A DNA stretch of 64,000 nucleotides from Bifidobacterium myosotis (GCF_002259745.1 NZ_MWWW01000013.1:152451-216450); one strand, 5' to 3'. Counted from the first letter of the stretch, positions 1-9,045 are shown. A program made the numbers and translations. The notes: generated from the letters alone by a model not told the origin.

Positions 1-86
1 GCCAGCTCCCCCAACTTACGCTGTTCCCAAGGGTCAGTAAAACCAGCAAAACGAATCGAAGGTTTGTTCGACTGGTCAGCCATCAT
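1..86 (-). CDS. hsdS: Type I restriction specificity subunit HsdS, N-terminus only (cut by window edge)
   Basis: Only the first 28 or so codons are inside the window. They read MADQSNKPSIRFAGFTDPWE and then QRKLGEL, the usual opening of an HsdS subunit before the first target-recognition domain. Two in-frame ATG codons lie at 86-84 and 83-81. The first overlaps the hsdM stop as ATGA, with a GGGAGG ribosome-binding site inside the end of hsdM, so translation is coupled to hsdM. HsdS would pair with HsdM (and HsdR, not seen here) to set the DNA target. The stretch at 10-31 is repeated at two other hsdS copies to the right, so this is likely the expressed copy in a shuffling system. Confidence 0.85.
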   Translation of the reverse strand, partial: MMADQSNKPSIRFAGFTDPWEQRKLGEL

Positions 87-2644
87 TCACCTCCCAGCAG
101 GGTCTTGAGCTCCGCAATGCCGGCCATATCGAATTCGTCGCCGACCAGCTGATCGAGCATCGCGCTCAACTCGTTCTCTGCGGTCTTAATCTGTCCGCAT
201 ACATCGGCATACGTGGTGGCGTATTTCTCATCCAGCGCAGTGACCTGAGCCACCAGCTCGTCGAGCACAGCGGTCGGCAGTTCTTCCAGCTTGCTTTGCA
301 GTGGATCAATCCACTTGGCGACAAGCAAATCGGTAGCCTGGCTGTTATCAAGATGCTTGATAACCGTCACAGTCTTGTCTTCGAGCGCCGCGCGGTCATC
401 CTTGATGGCTTTCTTGACTTTCCTCTCTTCATCAAGTAGATGATTCGCGGCAACCAACGTACGGTCGAACTCCGTCTGCGGATGCCGACCGATAACCTTC
501 ACCGCCTTCTTCAGTTCCGTCGAAACGAATGCGTCGCCTTCCTCATTGACTGCCTCGGAGTTCTTATCGTCCTCATCAATGCCGTCCAGCAGGTCGGTCA
601 ATTCCTGACCGATTTCGGACAGCCGGTGCTCTTGCGCCGCAATCGCAGCGAGATCAGCCGAAAGCATCCGCTGCTGCACCAAGTCGAATGGCAACAGGTG
701 GCCGACCCATCCCTCCTGCACTTCGACGTCCTTGCCGCCCTTCTTTTTGACGACCATATTGGCATCGACTTGGAATACCGAAGAGAAGCCTTCAGATTGA
801 ATGACTTCAAGGTCACCGGCAATGGTCTGCCAAGCGTCGATGAACACCTGATATGCCGCGTAGGAATCCACCAGAGGCGTATCGGACAGTCTGCGGAACA
901 GGTTATCAGCCAATTTCTCCTGCTCGGCAGCTATGGCCACCTGCTCGCACTTCCCCACCAGCTCACCGCGCAGGAAGTCCTGATAACCCGTGAAACCGGC
1001 CTTATAGCGTTCGATATATGCTTGCACTTCGGCGTTACCGTAAACAATGTCACGTACCGAACCGCCGGCGACGCGCGCAATATGATTGCTCTGCGCTTCA
1101 AACAACTGTGTCTTCAAGCTCGGGAATACATTCCAGAAACGCTGCAGTGTATCAAGCTCGTGCTTCGGCACGCCACCGAACATGGTGGCATACAAATCCC
1201 AGTTCTCAGCCGGTTCGGAGGAGTCCACGTACCGGGGAATGTTAAGGTTGTAGTCGTTCGCACGAATCTCGTCAAGACTCACCAGACGGCTGAACTTGTC
1301 GATGGTCTTCGAGCCCGTCACCGCGTCGACGATGCGCCGGATGTCGCAGGCGCGCAGTTTGTTGTTCTTGCCGTCCTTGGTGAAATGCTTGGATGCATCG
1401 ACAATGAGCACATGATCATCGTCACGATGCTTGCGCAGCACCATGATGATGGTGGGAATACCGGTGCCGAAGAAGATGTTCGCCGGCAACCCGATGATGG
1501 CCTGAATATGGTGATGCTCCACAAGATTACGACGAATCTCGCCTTCTTCACCGCCACGGAACAGCACACCATGCGGCAGAACGATGGTCATGATGCCGTC
1601 GTCACGCAGATGATAGAGGTCATGCAGCAGAAAGGCGTAGTCGGCTTTGGACTTGGGGGCGATGCCATATTCGAAACGCAGGTCCTCCCCCGCCTCCGGC
1701 GGCTCCCAGTTCTGCGAATACGGCGGATTCGAAACCACGGAGTCCACGAACAGCGGCTCATAGGTTTCGTCCTTGGTCTCGTCGGTGTCAAACCACGGCC
1801 AATCGTCCTTCAATGTATCGCCGTTGCGAGCCACAATGTTGTCCGGCAAGATACCGCGCATCACCAGGTTCATGCGCGTGAGATTGTAGGTGTTCTCCTT
1901 GAGCTCCTGCGCATAGTACTTGATGTCATTCGGATTGCCGTTGCGACGGGCCACCGCCTGACCGATATGGATAAGCAACGAGCCGGAGCCGGACGTAGGA
2001 TCGTAGATGGTGATTTCCTTGCGCCCCTGCAAATGCCATGCCACGATTTCACTCATGAGCTGAGAAACCTCGCTGGGCGTGTAGAATTCGCCGGCTTTCT
2101 TGCCTGCATTGGAGGCGAACTTGTCAATCAGGTACTCGTAGATGTAGCCGAGGGTGTCGTAGCCTTGGCGGCTGTCCATCGGAATGTCCTTGATAAGATA
2201 AATCAGGTCCCGAGCGGCCTTGGAACGGCCTTTCTCATCGGTTCCGAGCTTGGACAGGCCGGTCTGCAACGTGTCGAAAATGCCGGAAAACACTCGCTTG
2301 TGAGCCGGATTGATATTGCGCTCGAAGGCGGAGAGCGCCGTACGTACATCCGCGATTTCGAAATCGGAGCCTTTCGCGATCCATGTAGAGAACAGATTGT
2401 CGTATGCGATGAAGTAACCGCACAGATTACGCACGTCCTGCACGGTTTCCGCATCCTCCTCTGTGAGGTCAGGCAAATCCCCTTCGGTCCAATCATCCGC
2501 ATACAGACGCGCCACGAGCGTTTCCGAAAGGAACTTGTAGAAGATGAAGCCGAGAATGTAGTCCTTGTACTCGTTGGCCTCGATCTTCGAACGCATCTTG
2601 TTGGCCGATTCCCAGATCTTGGAGGCGAGTTGCTGCTTATTCAT
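83..2644 (-). CDS. hsdM: Type I restriction-modification DNA methyltransferase subunit HsdM
   Basis: 853-residue adenine-N6 methyltransferase subunit of a Type I restriction-modification system. An HsdM N-terminal helical domain fills about residues 5-150. The SAM-binding motif DPTSGSGS is at about 215-222 and the catalytic NPPY is at 306-309. The protein is much longer than the common 500-550 residue HsdM: roughly 300 extra C-terminal residues are acidic and helical with coiled-coil character, as in a subset of long HsdM proteins. Its start overlaps the end of the GIY-YIG gene by 8 bases and its stop overlaps the hsdS start, so the genes form one translationally coupled operon. No hsdR lies in the window. 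It is probably to the left. Confidence 0.95.
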   Translation of the reverse strand: MNKQQLASKIWESANKMRSKIEANEYKDYILGFIFYKFLSETLVARLYADDWTEGDLPDLTEEDAETVQDVRNLCGYFIAYDNLFSTWIAKGSDFEIADVRTALSAFERNINPAHKRVFSGIFDTLQTGLSKLGTDEKGRSKAARDLIYLIKDIPMDSRQGYDTLGYIYEYLIDKFASNAGKKAGEFYTPSEVSQLMSEIVAWHLQGRKEITIYDPTSGSGSLLIHIGQAVARRNGNPNDIKYYAQELKENTYNLTRMNLVMRGILPDNIVARNGDTLKDDWPWFDTDETKDETYEPLFVDSVVSNPPYSQNWEPPEAGEDLRFEYGIAPKSKADYAFLLHDLYHLRDDGIMTIVLPHGVLFRGGEEGEIRRNLVEHHHIQAIIGLPANIFFGTGIPTIIMVLRKHRDDDHVLIVDASKHFTKDGKNNKLRACDIRRIVDAVTGSKTIDKFSRLVSLDEIRANDYNLNIPRYVDSSEPAENWDLYATMFGGVPKHELDTLQRFWNVFPSLKTQLFEAQSNHIARVAGGSVRDIVYGNAEVQAYIERYKAGFTGYQDFLRGELVGKCEQVAIAAEQEKLADNLFRRLSDTPLVDSYAAYQVFIDAWQTIAGDLEVIQSEGFSSVFQVDANMVVKKKGGKDVEVQEGWVGHLLPFDLVQQRMLSADLAAIAAQEHRLSEIGQELTDLLDGIDEDDKNSEAVNEEGDAFVSTELKKAVKVIGRHPQTEFDRTLVAANHLLDEERKVKKAIKDDRAALEDKTVTVIKHLDNSQATDLLVAKWIDPLQSKLEELPTAVLDELVAQVTALDEKYATTYADVCGQIKTAENELSAMLDQLVGDEFDMAGIAELKTLLGGE

Positions 2645-3476
2645 TCATGTGCTCCTTGTTCCTGTACACTTCATCGAGCGTTTTGCCCTGATCGTTCACC
2701 CATTCGGTCCAACCGTTCTGGCTACCACCAAGAACGAACACGGCCGCCATGGATGGACTGGCGAAAGACACGTCATGGTCGAGCCTCACCTTGCCGTCAC
2801 GATCCCCAAAGAGTTGCTCACGGGCGACGATCGCTCCCCGGTTCTTGATAATGTCGCGCCCTAGTTCCACCTCGGAACCGGCAAAGACGGTAAATCGTCC
2901 GGTTTCTTTATCGTATTTCCCTGTCGCCGCGATTCCGTTCTTTTTCGTATGAAATCCCTCACTCACATGTGCCGCGGATTCCGAACGATTAAGGTCATAG
3001 CCGAGAACCTTCATTCGGAACAGTATGCTCTTGTGCAATTCCTCCACGCGTTGTTCCTTATATGGGTTCACATGCGGACCGGGAAGAAACGTGTTGTCTG
3101 TCTCATACGAACCATTCCGTCGAACGAAGTCGATTGCCTTCGCTTCAAGGACATCCAACACATCCCTGTCAATATTGATGTCGCTGTCAAGAAACATAAC
3201 GGCTTTGTTCCAAAACTCCTTCTTGGCCTTATGAGCCTCAAGGCGAGCGAGCCCCTGCGTGGTCTGCCCGACATATACGCGACTGAGCACGCCATGGTCC
3301 TCATCCAGCAGGTAATACACGCCCCGTTCCGGTACATCAGGAAGCCGCTTCGCTTCAGCCAACTTATCCCTTGGAACCACGACGGTAACCAGCGACTCGC
3401 CTTCCACGCGGCAAATGCGGATACCGTCTGGATCATTGTCGATAAGCTGCATGGTCATGGTCGTAAGACGAATCAT
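2637..3476 (-). CDS. GIY-YIG nuclease-like protein with C-terminal DUF4357-like domain
   Basis: 279 residues. The core around residues 50-125 carries GVYYLL then VYVGQT and a downstream LEAKAIDF, matching the GIY-YIG nuclease fold (YYL and YVG as the two signature strands, a Glu in the last helix). The C-terminal 90 residues, with GSEVELGRD, VAREQLFGD and SPSMAAVFVLGGSQNGWTEW, resemble the DUF4357 domain often attached to such proteins and found near restriction systems. The ATG at 3476 overlaps the upstream RHH gene stop as ATGA, and its 3' end overlaps hsdM. The function in this operon is not known. It could be an accessory nuclease or a control protein. The family assignment is by motif reading only. 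Confidence 0.75.
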   Translation of the reverse strand: MIRLTTMTMQLIDNDPDGIRICRVEGESLVTVVVPRDKLAEAKRLPDVPERGVYYLLDEDHGVLSRVYVGQTTQGLARLEAHKAKKEFWNKAVMFLDSDINIDRDVLDVLEAKAIDFVRRNGSYETDNTFLPGPHVNPYKEQRVEELHKSILFRMKVLGYDLNRSESAAHVSEGFHTKKNGIAATGKYDKETGRFTVFAGSEVELGRDIIKNRGAIVAREQLFGDRDGKVRLDHDVSFASPSMAAVFVLGGSQNGWTEWVNDQGKTLDEVYRNKEHMNE

Positions 3477-3682
3477 CGTTCGCCGTCCTTGACCAGCTCG
3501 TTGATGATGCAGGTTCTCACGAATGCCGAAAAACTCATGCCCCGAAGCGCCGCGGCCTCTTTGGCAGAGTCTCGAAGATTCGCGGGAATGCGCATGGTGA
3601 CGGGTACTGCATCTCCATCGACGAGGTAAGCCCGTATCTCCGTTTCGCCTGCACCGCCCTCTACGAGGTCAGAATATGACAT
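3473..3682 (-). CDS. Small ribbon-helix-helix (RelB/DinJ-like) DNA-binding protein
   Basis: 69 residues. The C-terminal half, VTMRIPANLRDSAKEAAAL followed by GMSFSAFVRTCIINELVK, has the strand-helix-helix pattern of ribbon-helix-helix repressors and antitoxins. It is the first gene of the minus-strand operon leading into the GIY-YIG gene, hsdM and hsdS, with a 4-base overlap to the next gene. Its position suggests an autoregulator of the restriction operon, since restriction systems often carry small controllers. The adjacent gene is not an obvious RelE-type toxin, so a toxin-antitoxin reading is less likely. Its start at 3682 lies only 36 bases from the divergent half-size hsdS. Confidence 0.7.
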   Translation of the reverse strand: MSYSDLVEGGAGETEIRAYLVDGDAVPVTMRIPANLRDSAKEAAALRGMSFSAFVRTCIINELVKDGER

Positions 3683-3717
3683 TAACGCACCGCACTTTCA
3701 AACTGCAATATAAATGC

Positions 3718-4338
3718 ATGCATTATACGTCTGCTTGGGAACAGCGTAAGTTGGGGGAGGTTGCTTCCTTTGGTGGCGGTCACACTCCTTCTATGGCGGA
3801 TGCTGCGAACTATTTAGGTGGAAAGAATCTGTGGGTTACATCGCAAGACGTCAAACAGCATTATCTTGACAACACCACAACAATGATTTCCGAAAAAGGT
3901 GCTGCAGAACTGACGAGGTACCCTGTGGGCTCACTTGTCATGGTCACCAGAAGTGGAATACTACGGCATACGCTTCCTGTTGCCATGCTGCGAAAACCGG
4001 CGACCGTTAATCAGGACATCAAGGCCATACAGACTAATGTTTCATGTTCAGGTTCGTGGTTGTTGCAGTATTTCGTAGCGCATAACAAAAGCTTGCTTCT
4101 TGAGTACGGAAAGACCGGTACTACTGTTGAAAGTATTGATTTCAGTAAATTGAAATCAATGAATTTGCTGATGCCGTCAGCACGAGAGCAGCAGGCCATC
4201 GGCTCGTTCTTCTCCCGCCTCGACGACCTTATCACCCTTCATCAGCGTAAGCAACTCGCTATGGACCCAGGCTGGTCCGCTCTGCTTGATTGGCTAAATC
4301 ATGGCATCCTACATCGGCGTAAGCACATGTCAGCCTGA
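3718..4338 (+). CDS. hsdS: Half-size HsdS specificity cassette (one target-recognition domain), plus orientation
   Basis: About 206 residues from the ATG at 3718. It opens with SAWEQRKLGEVASFGGGHTP, runs through one target-recognition domain, and ends with the conserved helix REQQAIGSFFSRLDDLITLH. A full HsdS has two such units, so this is half a subunit. No convincing ribosome-binding site precedes the ATG, which suggests a silent or poorly expressed cassette. After the conserved QRK the reading frame continues into about 25 unrelated residues ending LHRRKHMSA, where LHRRKH echoes the conserved LHQRKH, so this end looks like a recombination scar. It faces a second half gene across the recombinase, and shared repeats would allow exchange of recognition domains. 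Confidence 0.8.
   Translation: MHYTSAWEQRKLGEVASFGGGHTPSMADAANYLGGKNLWVTSQDVKQHYLDNTTTMISEKGAAELTRYPVGSLVMVTRSGILRHTLPVAMLRKPATVNQDIKAIQTNVSCSGSWLLQYFVAHNKSLLLEYGKTGTTVESIDFSKLKSMNLLMPSAREQQAIGSFFSRLDDLITLHQRKQLAMDPGWSALLDWLNHGILHRRKHMSA
3722..3749 (-). promoter_or_regulatory. Candidate promoter of the RHH/GIY-YIG/hsdM/hsdS operon
   Basis: On the minus strand a perfect TATAAT lies at 3722-3727, 40 bases before the RHH start codon. Sixteen bases further upstream is TTACGC (3744-3749), a weak -35. If this is the promoter, its -35 side lies within the 22-bp repeat of the neighbouring half-size hsdS (3734-3755), so recombination at that repeat would carry or alter the promoter. Inferred from sequence only. 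Confidence 0.4.
3734..3755 (+). repeat. 22-bp hsdS repeat, copy in the plus-strand cassette (other copies 10-31 and 5765-5786, minus)
   Basis: The 22 bases encoding WEQRKLG are identical at 3734-3755 (plus), 5765-5786 (minus) and 10-31 (minus). Flanking codons and the recognition domains that follow differ, so identity is confined to the likely recombination site. Recombination of the plus copy with either minus copy would invert DNA. Recombination between the two minus copies would delete it. Confidence 0.85.
4186..4224 (+). repeat. 39-bp inverted repeat shared by the two half-size hsdS genes (partner 5323-5361, minus)
   Basis: The segment encoding EQQAIGSFFSRLD is identical over 39 bases between 4186-4224 (plus) and 5323-5361 (minus). 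A near-identical continuation encodes LITLHQRK. The arms flank the recombinase gene, so inversion between them would flip the recombinase and exchange cassette tails. Confidence 0.85.
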
Positions 4339-4351
4339 AAAGGAGCACCAT

Positions 4352-5281
4352 ATGAATGGAACCAGTATCAATGGAGAAACACTGTTCTGTGAGTACTATA
4401 CGCAATGGGTTAGCGTGTACAAGGAAGGCGCAATCCGCGATGTGACGATGAAGAAATATCGGCTCACGCAAGCCTGGCTCAGTAAACTTGCTCCAGACCT
4501 TACCTTAGCCGATTTCAATCGCGTGAATTATCAGCAAATCATCAACGGATATGCCGAACAGCATGAGCGCCAGACGACGATGGACTTCCATCATCAGTTG
4601 AAGGGCGCAATACTCGACGCCGTCGATGAGGGTCTTATCCAACGAGATCCAACGCGCAAAGTGGTCATTAAGGGCAAACAACCGAGAGCAAAGAAAACGA
4701 AATATCTCAACCAGTTCGAACTGCATGCGATGCTCGCTGATCTTTCGCTTGGTGCTGAACCGAGCTGGGATTGGCTGATTCTCTTGATAGCCAAGACTGG
4801 GTTGCGGTTTTCCGAAGCTCTGGGGTTGACGCCAGACGATTTTGACTTCGTACATCAGAACCTGTCGGTGAACAAAACTTGGGACTATAAAAACGGTGGC
4901 GGATTCGTTCCCACCAAGAACGCCTCCTCCGTGCGCAAGGTGCAACTGGACTGGCAGCTCATCATGCAACTATCTGCTCTACTTAAGAATCTTCCGGCAG
5001 ATAAACCGATATTTGTGAACGGCAAAGTGTACAACTCCACAGCGAATGGCATTTTGGCAAAGCACTGCAAGAAGGTTGGAGTGCCGGTCATTTCGATACA
5101 TGGACTTAGACACACGCATGCCTCGCTATTGCTCTTCGCCGGGGTCTCCATTGCAAGCGTGTCCAAACGACTCGGACATGCGAGCATGAACACCACCCAA
5201 GACACCTATCTTCATGTGATCCGTGAGCTTGAAAACAAGGACGTCGATATCGTGATGAGGGCGCTTTCCTCTCTCGTATGA
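4352..5281 (+). CDS. Tyrosine recombinase/integrase, probable hsdS invertase
   Basis: 309 residues from the ATG at 4352, chosen because AAAAGGAG lies 7 bases upstream. The catalytic set of tyrosine recombinases is complete: Arg152 in KTGLRFSEALGL, His250 and Arg253 in HGLRHTHASL, His276 in LGHASMNTT, and the nucleophile Tyr286 in DTYLHV. An N-terminal SAM-like core-binding domain covers about residues 10-95. It lies between two half-size hsdS genes in opposite orientation, the arrangement of known hsdS shuffling loci (for example the pneumococcal ivr locus, with CreX/PsrA-type recombinases). The most likely job is inversion between the hsdS repeats. A remnant integrase of a mobile element is the alternative. 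Confidence 0.9.
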   Translation: MNGTSINGETLFCEYYTQWVSVYKEGAIRDVTMKKYRLTQAWLSKLAPDLTLADFNRVNYQQIINGYAEQHERQTTMDFHHQLKGAILDAVDEGLIQRDPTRKVVIKGKQPRAKKTKYLNQFELHAMLADLSLGAEPSWDWLILLIAKTGLRFSEALGLTPDDFDFVHQNLSVNKTWDYKNGGGFVPTKNASSVRKVQLDWQLIMQLSALLKNLPADKPIFVNGKVYNSTANGILAKHCKKVGVPVISIHGLRHTHASLLLFAGVSIASVSKRLGHASMNTTQDTYLHVIRELENKDVDIVMRALSSLV

Positions 5282-5286
5282 ATCAA

Positions 5287-5856
5287 TCACAAGTGCTTAC
5301 GCTGATGAAGGGTGATGAGGGAGTCGAGGCGGGAGAAGAACGAGCCGATGGCCTGCTGCTCGGTAAGCGATGGGAACATCAATGACATGCTGAGAAACGT
5401 ATCTTCATGAATACGCTTTGCCTTACGACTGCCGTTTGCAATCATTCCATTGCGCAGATAGAAACTCTCCTGAGTAATTCTCTCCAACAAGAATTGTCCA
5501 TCGACATCAGACATATCAAAGGCCGGAGAATCAAGCGTCGATTCATATCCGTCAAGTTCCATCGGGACAATGCCGAAAGCAGCATGAAGGAAATCTAACT
5601 TCCCATACATAAGTTGTCCAGCATGTCGAATGTAGTACTGGGTGTTTTCGCTCCCTCCGTATGAATCGCTTTTCTCGACGACACCTTTGCCCCAAAGTTT
5701 GACTGTCAACTTGTTAGCATCCGCCCCAGTATGACCGGCAATCCGGCTGACTGTAAGAGCCTCACCCAACTTACGCTGTTCCCAAGCGGATGCGAATTGC
5801 CATGTATCAGTAACACTGACAGTTCCCTTACCAACGTTGAGCAGACAATGACCCCT
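5287..5856 (-). pseudogene. hsdS: Half-size HsdS cassette without start codon, minus orientation
   Basis: An open frame of 190 codons reads GTVSVTDTWQFASAWEQRKL, then one target-recognition domain, then the conserved EQQAIGSFFSRLDSLITLHQ helix and a stop at 5287. There is no ATG or GTG between the upstream in-frame TGA (5857-5859) and the SAWEQRKLGE block. The only early candidate is a TTG within KLGE. It therefore looks like a donor cassette rather than an expressed gene. Its recognition domain differs from that of the plus-strand cassette, so it holds an alternative specificity. The stop lies 5 bases from the convergent recombinase stop. Confidence 0.8.
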
Positions 5857-5872
5857 TCAAGATATCTCTTAC

Positions 5873-7042
5873 CTATATCACCGCGACCACCAGCGAACCG
5901 ATGCAAACCGCAATGAGGACCACAGACACGATGATCACCGACGGGCGGGCGAAGTTGACCGTCCATCCGACGCCGAAACGCTTGGGCACCATGACAGCGG
6001 GGTCGTCGCGATTGACGTAGAACACTCCCGCCACCCAGTAGCGGTCGTCATCATATGGCATCGACTTATCGCCATCGGTTGCAGCATCCTCGCCGCCACG
6101 ACCCATAGTCACCGAACGGCGCTCCGCATATTCATGGGATCCGTTCTGCCCGTAATACAGGCCTATCACCAGTGCGCCCAACAGTGCCGCCACGGCGATG
6201 AACATGGCGAATACGCCAAACGTCCCCAGCGTGATCACCCCTATGTTAGACAGCTGTATGCCCATACCGATGCCACCGGCAGTCAGCAGTCCGATGACCA
6301 GCATGTAGATGCTCCACACGCGGGAGAACACGCCATATGCATACCCTGTGGCGGCGGGATGGTCCGGGTCGATAGGATGCTTGGCATAGATGATCGCCGC
6401 ATGACCTGCCATCATGACCATGGCCAGCATCACCTGCGCAATCACCGGATACCAGATCAACATGGGACTCTTGTCCGCCCATCCATCGATCTGTCCGGCT
6501 GCATTCGCATGCATCGCCACCCGATCCGGCATACGGTCATAGCCAAGCACGCCGACCGCTATTGTGACGGCGATCGCTACAACATGCAGCGATTCCCAGG
6601 CGAGACCCAACGGCTCCGGATTATCCCGCTCCCCTATCAATGCGGAGTGACGCTCGCCGGTCGCGGTCCAGCCGCGCTCCTTCTTGAGCTCAAGCGTAAG
6701 ACGCCGATACCTCTGCTGCGCGATAAACCCCATTGCCGCAATCACCAGCGAACTGATGAACAACGCCCAGAGTGCACCGGCCATGCCGAAATTACGCCAA
6801 ATCATCGCATCGATAAGCAGGGCAATAATGCCACAACTCACTATATTGCACGCGTACATCGCTTTATATCCACGAATGCGTCTGTCCGTATGGGCGGACA
6901 ACGGCACACTGACTCCGAACACCGCATGCCGGTCGGCGATCCATGGCACCATCGAAACACTGGCGGTCATCAATACCAGCAACAGAAAGAACAGCCCCAG
7001 CATGATGTTCGTCGCCACAGTCATCGTATTGATGTTATCCAT
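5873..7042 (-). CDS. Multi-spanning membrane protein with DUF1648 and DUF5808-like domains
   Basis: 389 residues from the ATG at 7042, preceded by AAAGGAG. There are about eight predicted membrane segments. Between them RMPDRVAMHANAAGQIDGWA matches the DUF1648 signature, which is found in SdpI-type immunity proteins and related transporters. The C-terminal stretch DDDRYWVAGVFYVNRDDPAV then VPKRFGVGWTVNFARP matches DUF5808. It is co-transcribed with the GntR regulator 13 bases upstream, an arrangement typical of YtrA-type regulator plus membrane protein pairs that respond to cell-envelope stress. The exact role is unknown. The gene end lies only about 15 bases from the hsdS cassette frame, which marks the right boundary of the restriction island. 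Confidence 0.8.
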   Translation of the reverse strand: MDNINTMTVATNIMLGLFFLLLVLMTASVSMVPWIADRHAVFGVSVPLSAHTDRRIRGYKAMYACNIVSCGIIALLIDAMIWRNFGMAGALWALFISSLVIAAMGFIAQQRYRRLTLELKKERGWTATGERHSALIGERDNPEPLGLAWESLHVVAIAVTIAVGVLGYDRMPDRVAMHANAAGQIDGWADKSPMLIWYPVIAQVMLAMVMMAGHAAIIYAKHPIDPDHPAATGYAYGVFSRVWSIYMLVIGLLTAGGIGMGIQLSNIGVITLGTFGVFAMFIAVAALLGALVIGLYYGQNGSHEYAERRSVTMGRGGEDAATDGDKSMPYDDDRYWVAGVFYVNRDDPAVMVPKRFGVGWTVNFARPSVIIVSVVLIAVCIGSLVVAVI

Positions 7043-7055
7043 CACAACACTCCTT

Positions 7056-7463
7056 TCAACTGTTGCATTTCCGATATGCGCGCCCGCACTGACGCTCTGC
7101 GGCATCAAGGAACCCCGCCGCGGCTCCGCCACGGGCCTTGTAGGCCAAAGCCAGACGATACAAGTCATCGTTCATCTGCTTGTCTTGCATTTCAGCCACC
7201 AGGTTCACCTCGCCTGAGCCATCACGCCAATCGGCGACAAGCGCGCCCGACCCGCGTCGCATCACGATGTAACCCTCATCCCTCAGCAACGCATAGGCCT
7301 TGTTCACCGTGTGCAGGTTGATACCCAGATCCACAGCCAGCGAACGGACCGAAGGCAGCTGGTCGCCCGGGACAAGTTCATCGTTGGCTATCGCAGCGAT
7401 GATTTGGAGATGCAGTTGCTCATAGATCGGTACATCGCTTCGCTGGTCGACCTCGATAATCAC
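7056..7463 (-). CDS. GntR-family transcriptional regulator, YtrA subfamily
   Basis: 135 residues, the compact size of the YtrA subfamily. The winged helix fills residues 8-75, with VPIYEQLHLQIIAAIANDEL, LPSVRSLAVDLGINLHTVNK and YIVMRRGSG as the classic GntR DNA-binding core. The short C-terminal part forms only a couple of helices, so there is no metabolite-binding domain of the FadR or UTRA kind. It is the first gene of a two-gene unit with the DUF1648 membrane protein and probably represses that unit. The upstream region contains an ACTATT/AATAGT inverted pair (7490-7518) that could be its operator. Confidence 0.9.
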   Translation of the reverse strand: MIIEVDQRSDVPIYEQLHLQIIAAIANDELVPGDQLPSVRSLAVDLGINLHTVNKAYALLRDEGYIVMRRGSGALVADWRDGSGEVNLVAEMQDKQMNDDLYRLALAYKARGGAAAGFLDAAERQCGRAYRKCNS

Positions 7464-7489
7464 AGCCTCTCCTCTCTCACACCAATCAT

Positions 7490-7518
7490 ACTATTTGTTC
7501 TATATCTTCTATAATAGT
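7490..7518. promoter_or_regulatory. Candidate operator/promoter region of the GntR unit
   Basis: A very AT-rich stretch just upstream of the GntR start carries inverted arms ACTATT (7490-7495) and AATAGT (7513-7518). A TATGAT at 7485-7490 on the minus strand could be the -10. YtrA-type regulators usually bind such palindromes in their own promoter. The assignment is by position and symmetry only. Confidence 0.35.
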
Positions 7519-7715
7519 TTTGCGTATTTCCGTCATACCACGCGCCCCGGAGGCTATTTCTACCGAGAATCTGCATCAGAAATTCGATGGCGAATCCAAC
7601 TACCCCTCAGTCCCGCCGGGACAGCTCCCCTGACAAGGGGAGCTAACGATACAATCAACGAACTTCGCACGCGACACACCAGAACTCGCTTACGCGGAAA
7701 GGCCACACGCCCATA
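7519..7715. repeat. Intergenic stretch with a bifidobacterial-type palindromic repeat
   Basis: No gene is seen here. It holds a perfect hairpin AGCTCCCCT (7623-7631) with AGGGGAGCT (7636-7644), preceded by a partly complementary CCCGCCGGGA. The same CTCCC/GGGAG theme returns at 36.6 kb and 38.1-38.3 kb, so this is one member of a short interspersed palindromic family. Confidence 0.6.
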
Positions 7716-7746
7716 ACAAAAACTCCCCTCATTGCTGAGGAGAGTT
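7716..7746 (-). terminator. Rho-independent terminator of argG
   Basis: On the minus strand an 11-bp stem (7736-7746 with 7721-7731, loop 7732-7735) is followed directly by a run of five T. It lies 61 bases after the argG stop. Together with the absence of argH, it shows that the arginine cluster ends with argG here. Confidence 0.85.
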
Positions 7747-7806
7747 CAATATGGCGTTGCGGCATGCAGATTGCCACATCGACTTGGAATCGGATTGAGT
7801 CGGAAC

Positions 7807-9045
<1,239 letters not shown>

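Noticed and set aside
440..2848. An 802-codon open frame antisense to hsdM
   Set aside because: It mirrors the codon structure of hsdM, has no domain I recognise, and lies entirely under a clear gene. Similar long antisense frames (for example 16345-19191 under pheT) are products of high GC.
3473..3476. Toxin-antitoxin pair (RHH plus GIY-YIG gene)
   Set aside because: The RHH protein looks antitoxin-like, but the partner is a 279-residue two-domain protein joined to hsdM, not a small toxin.
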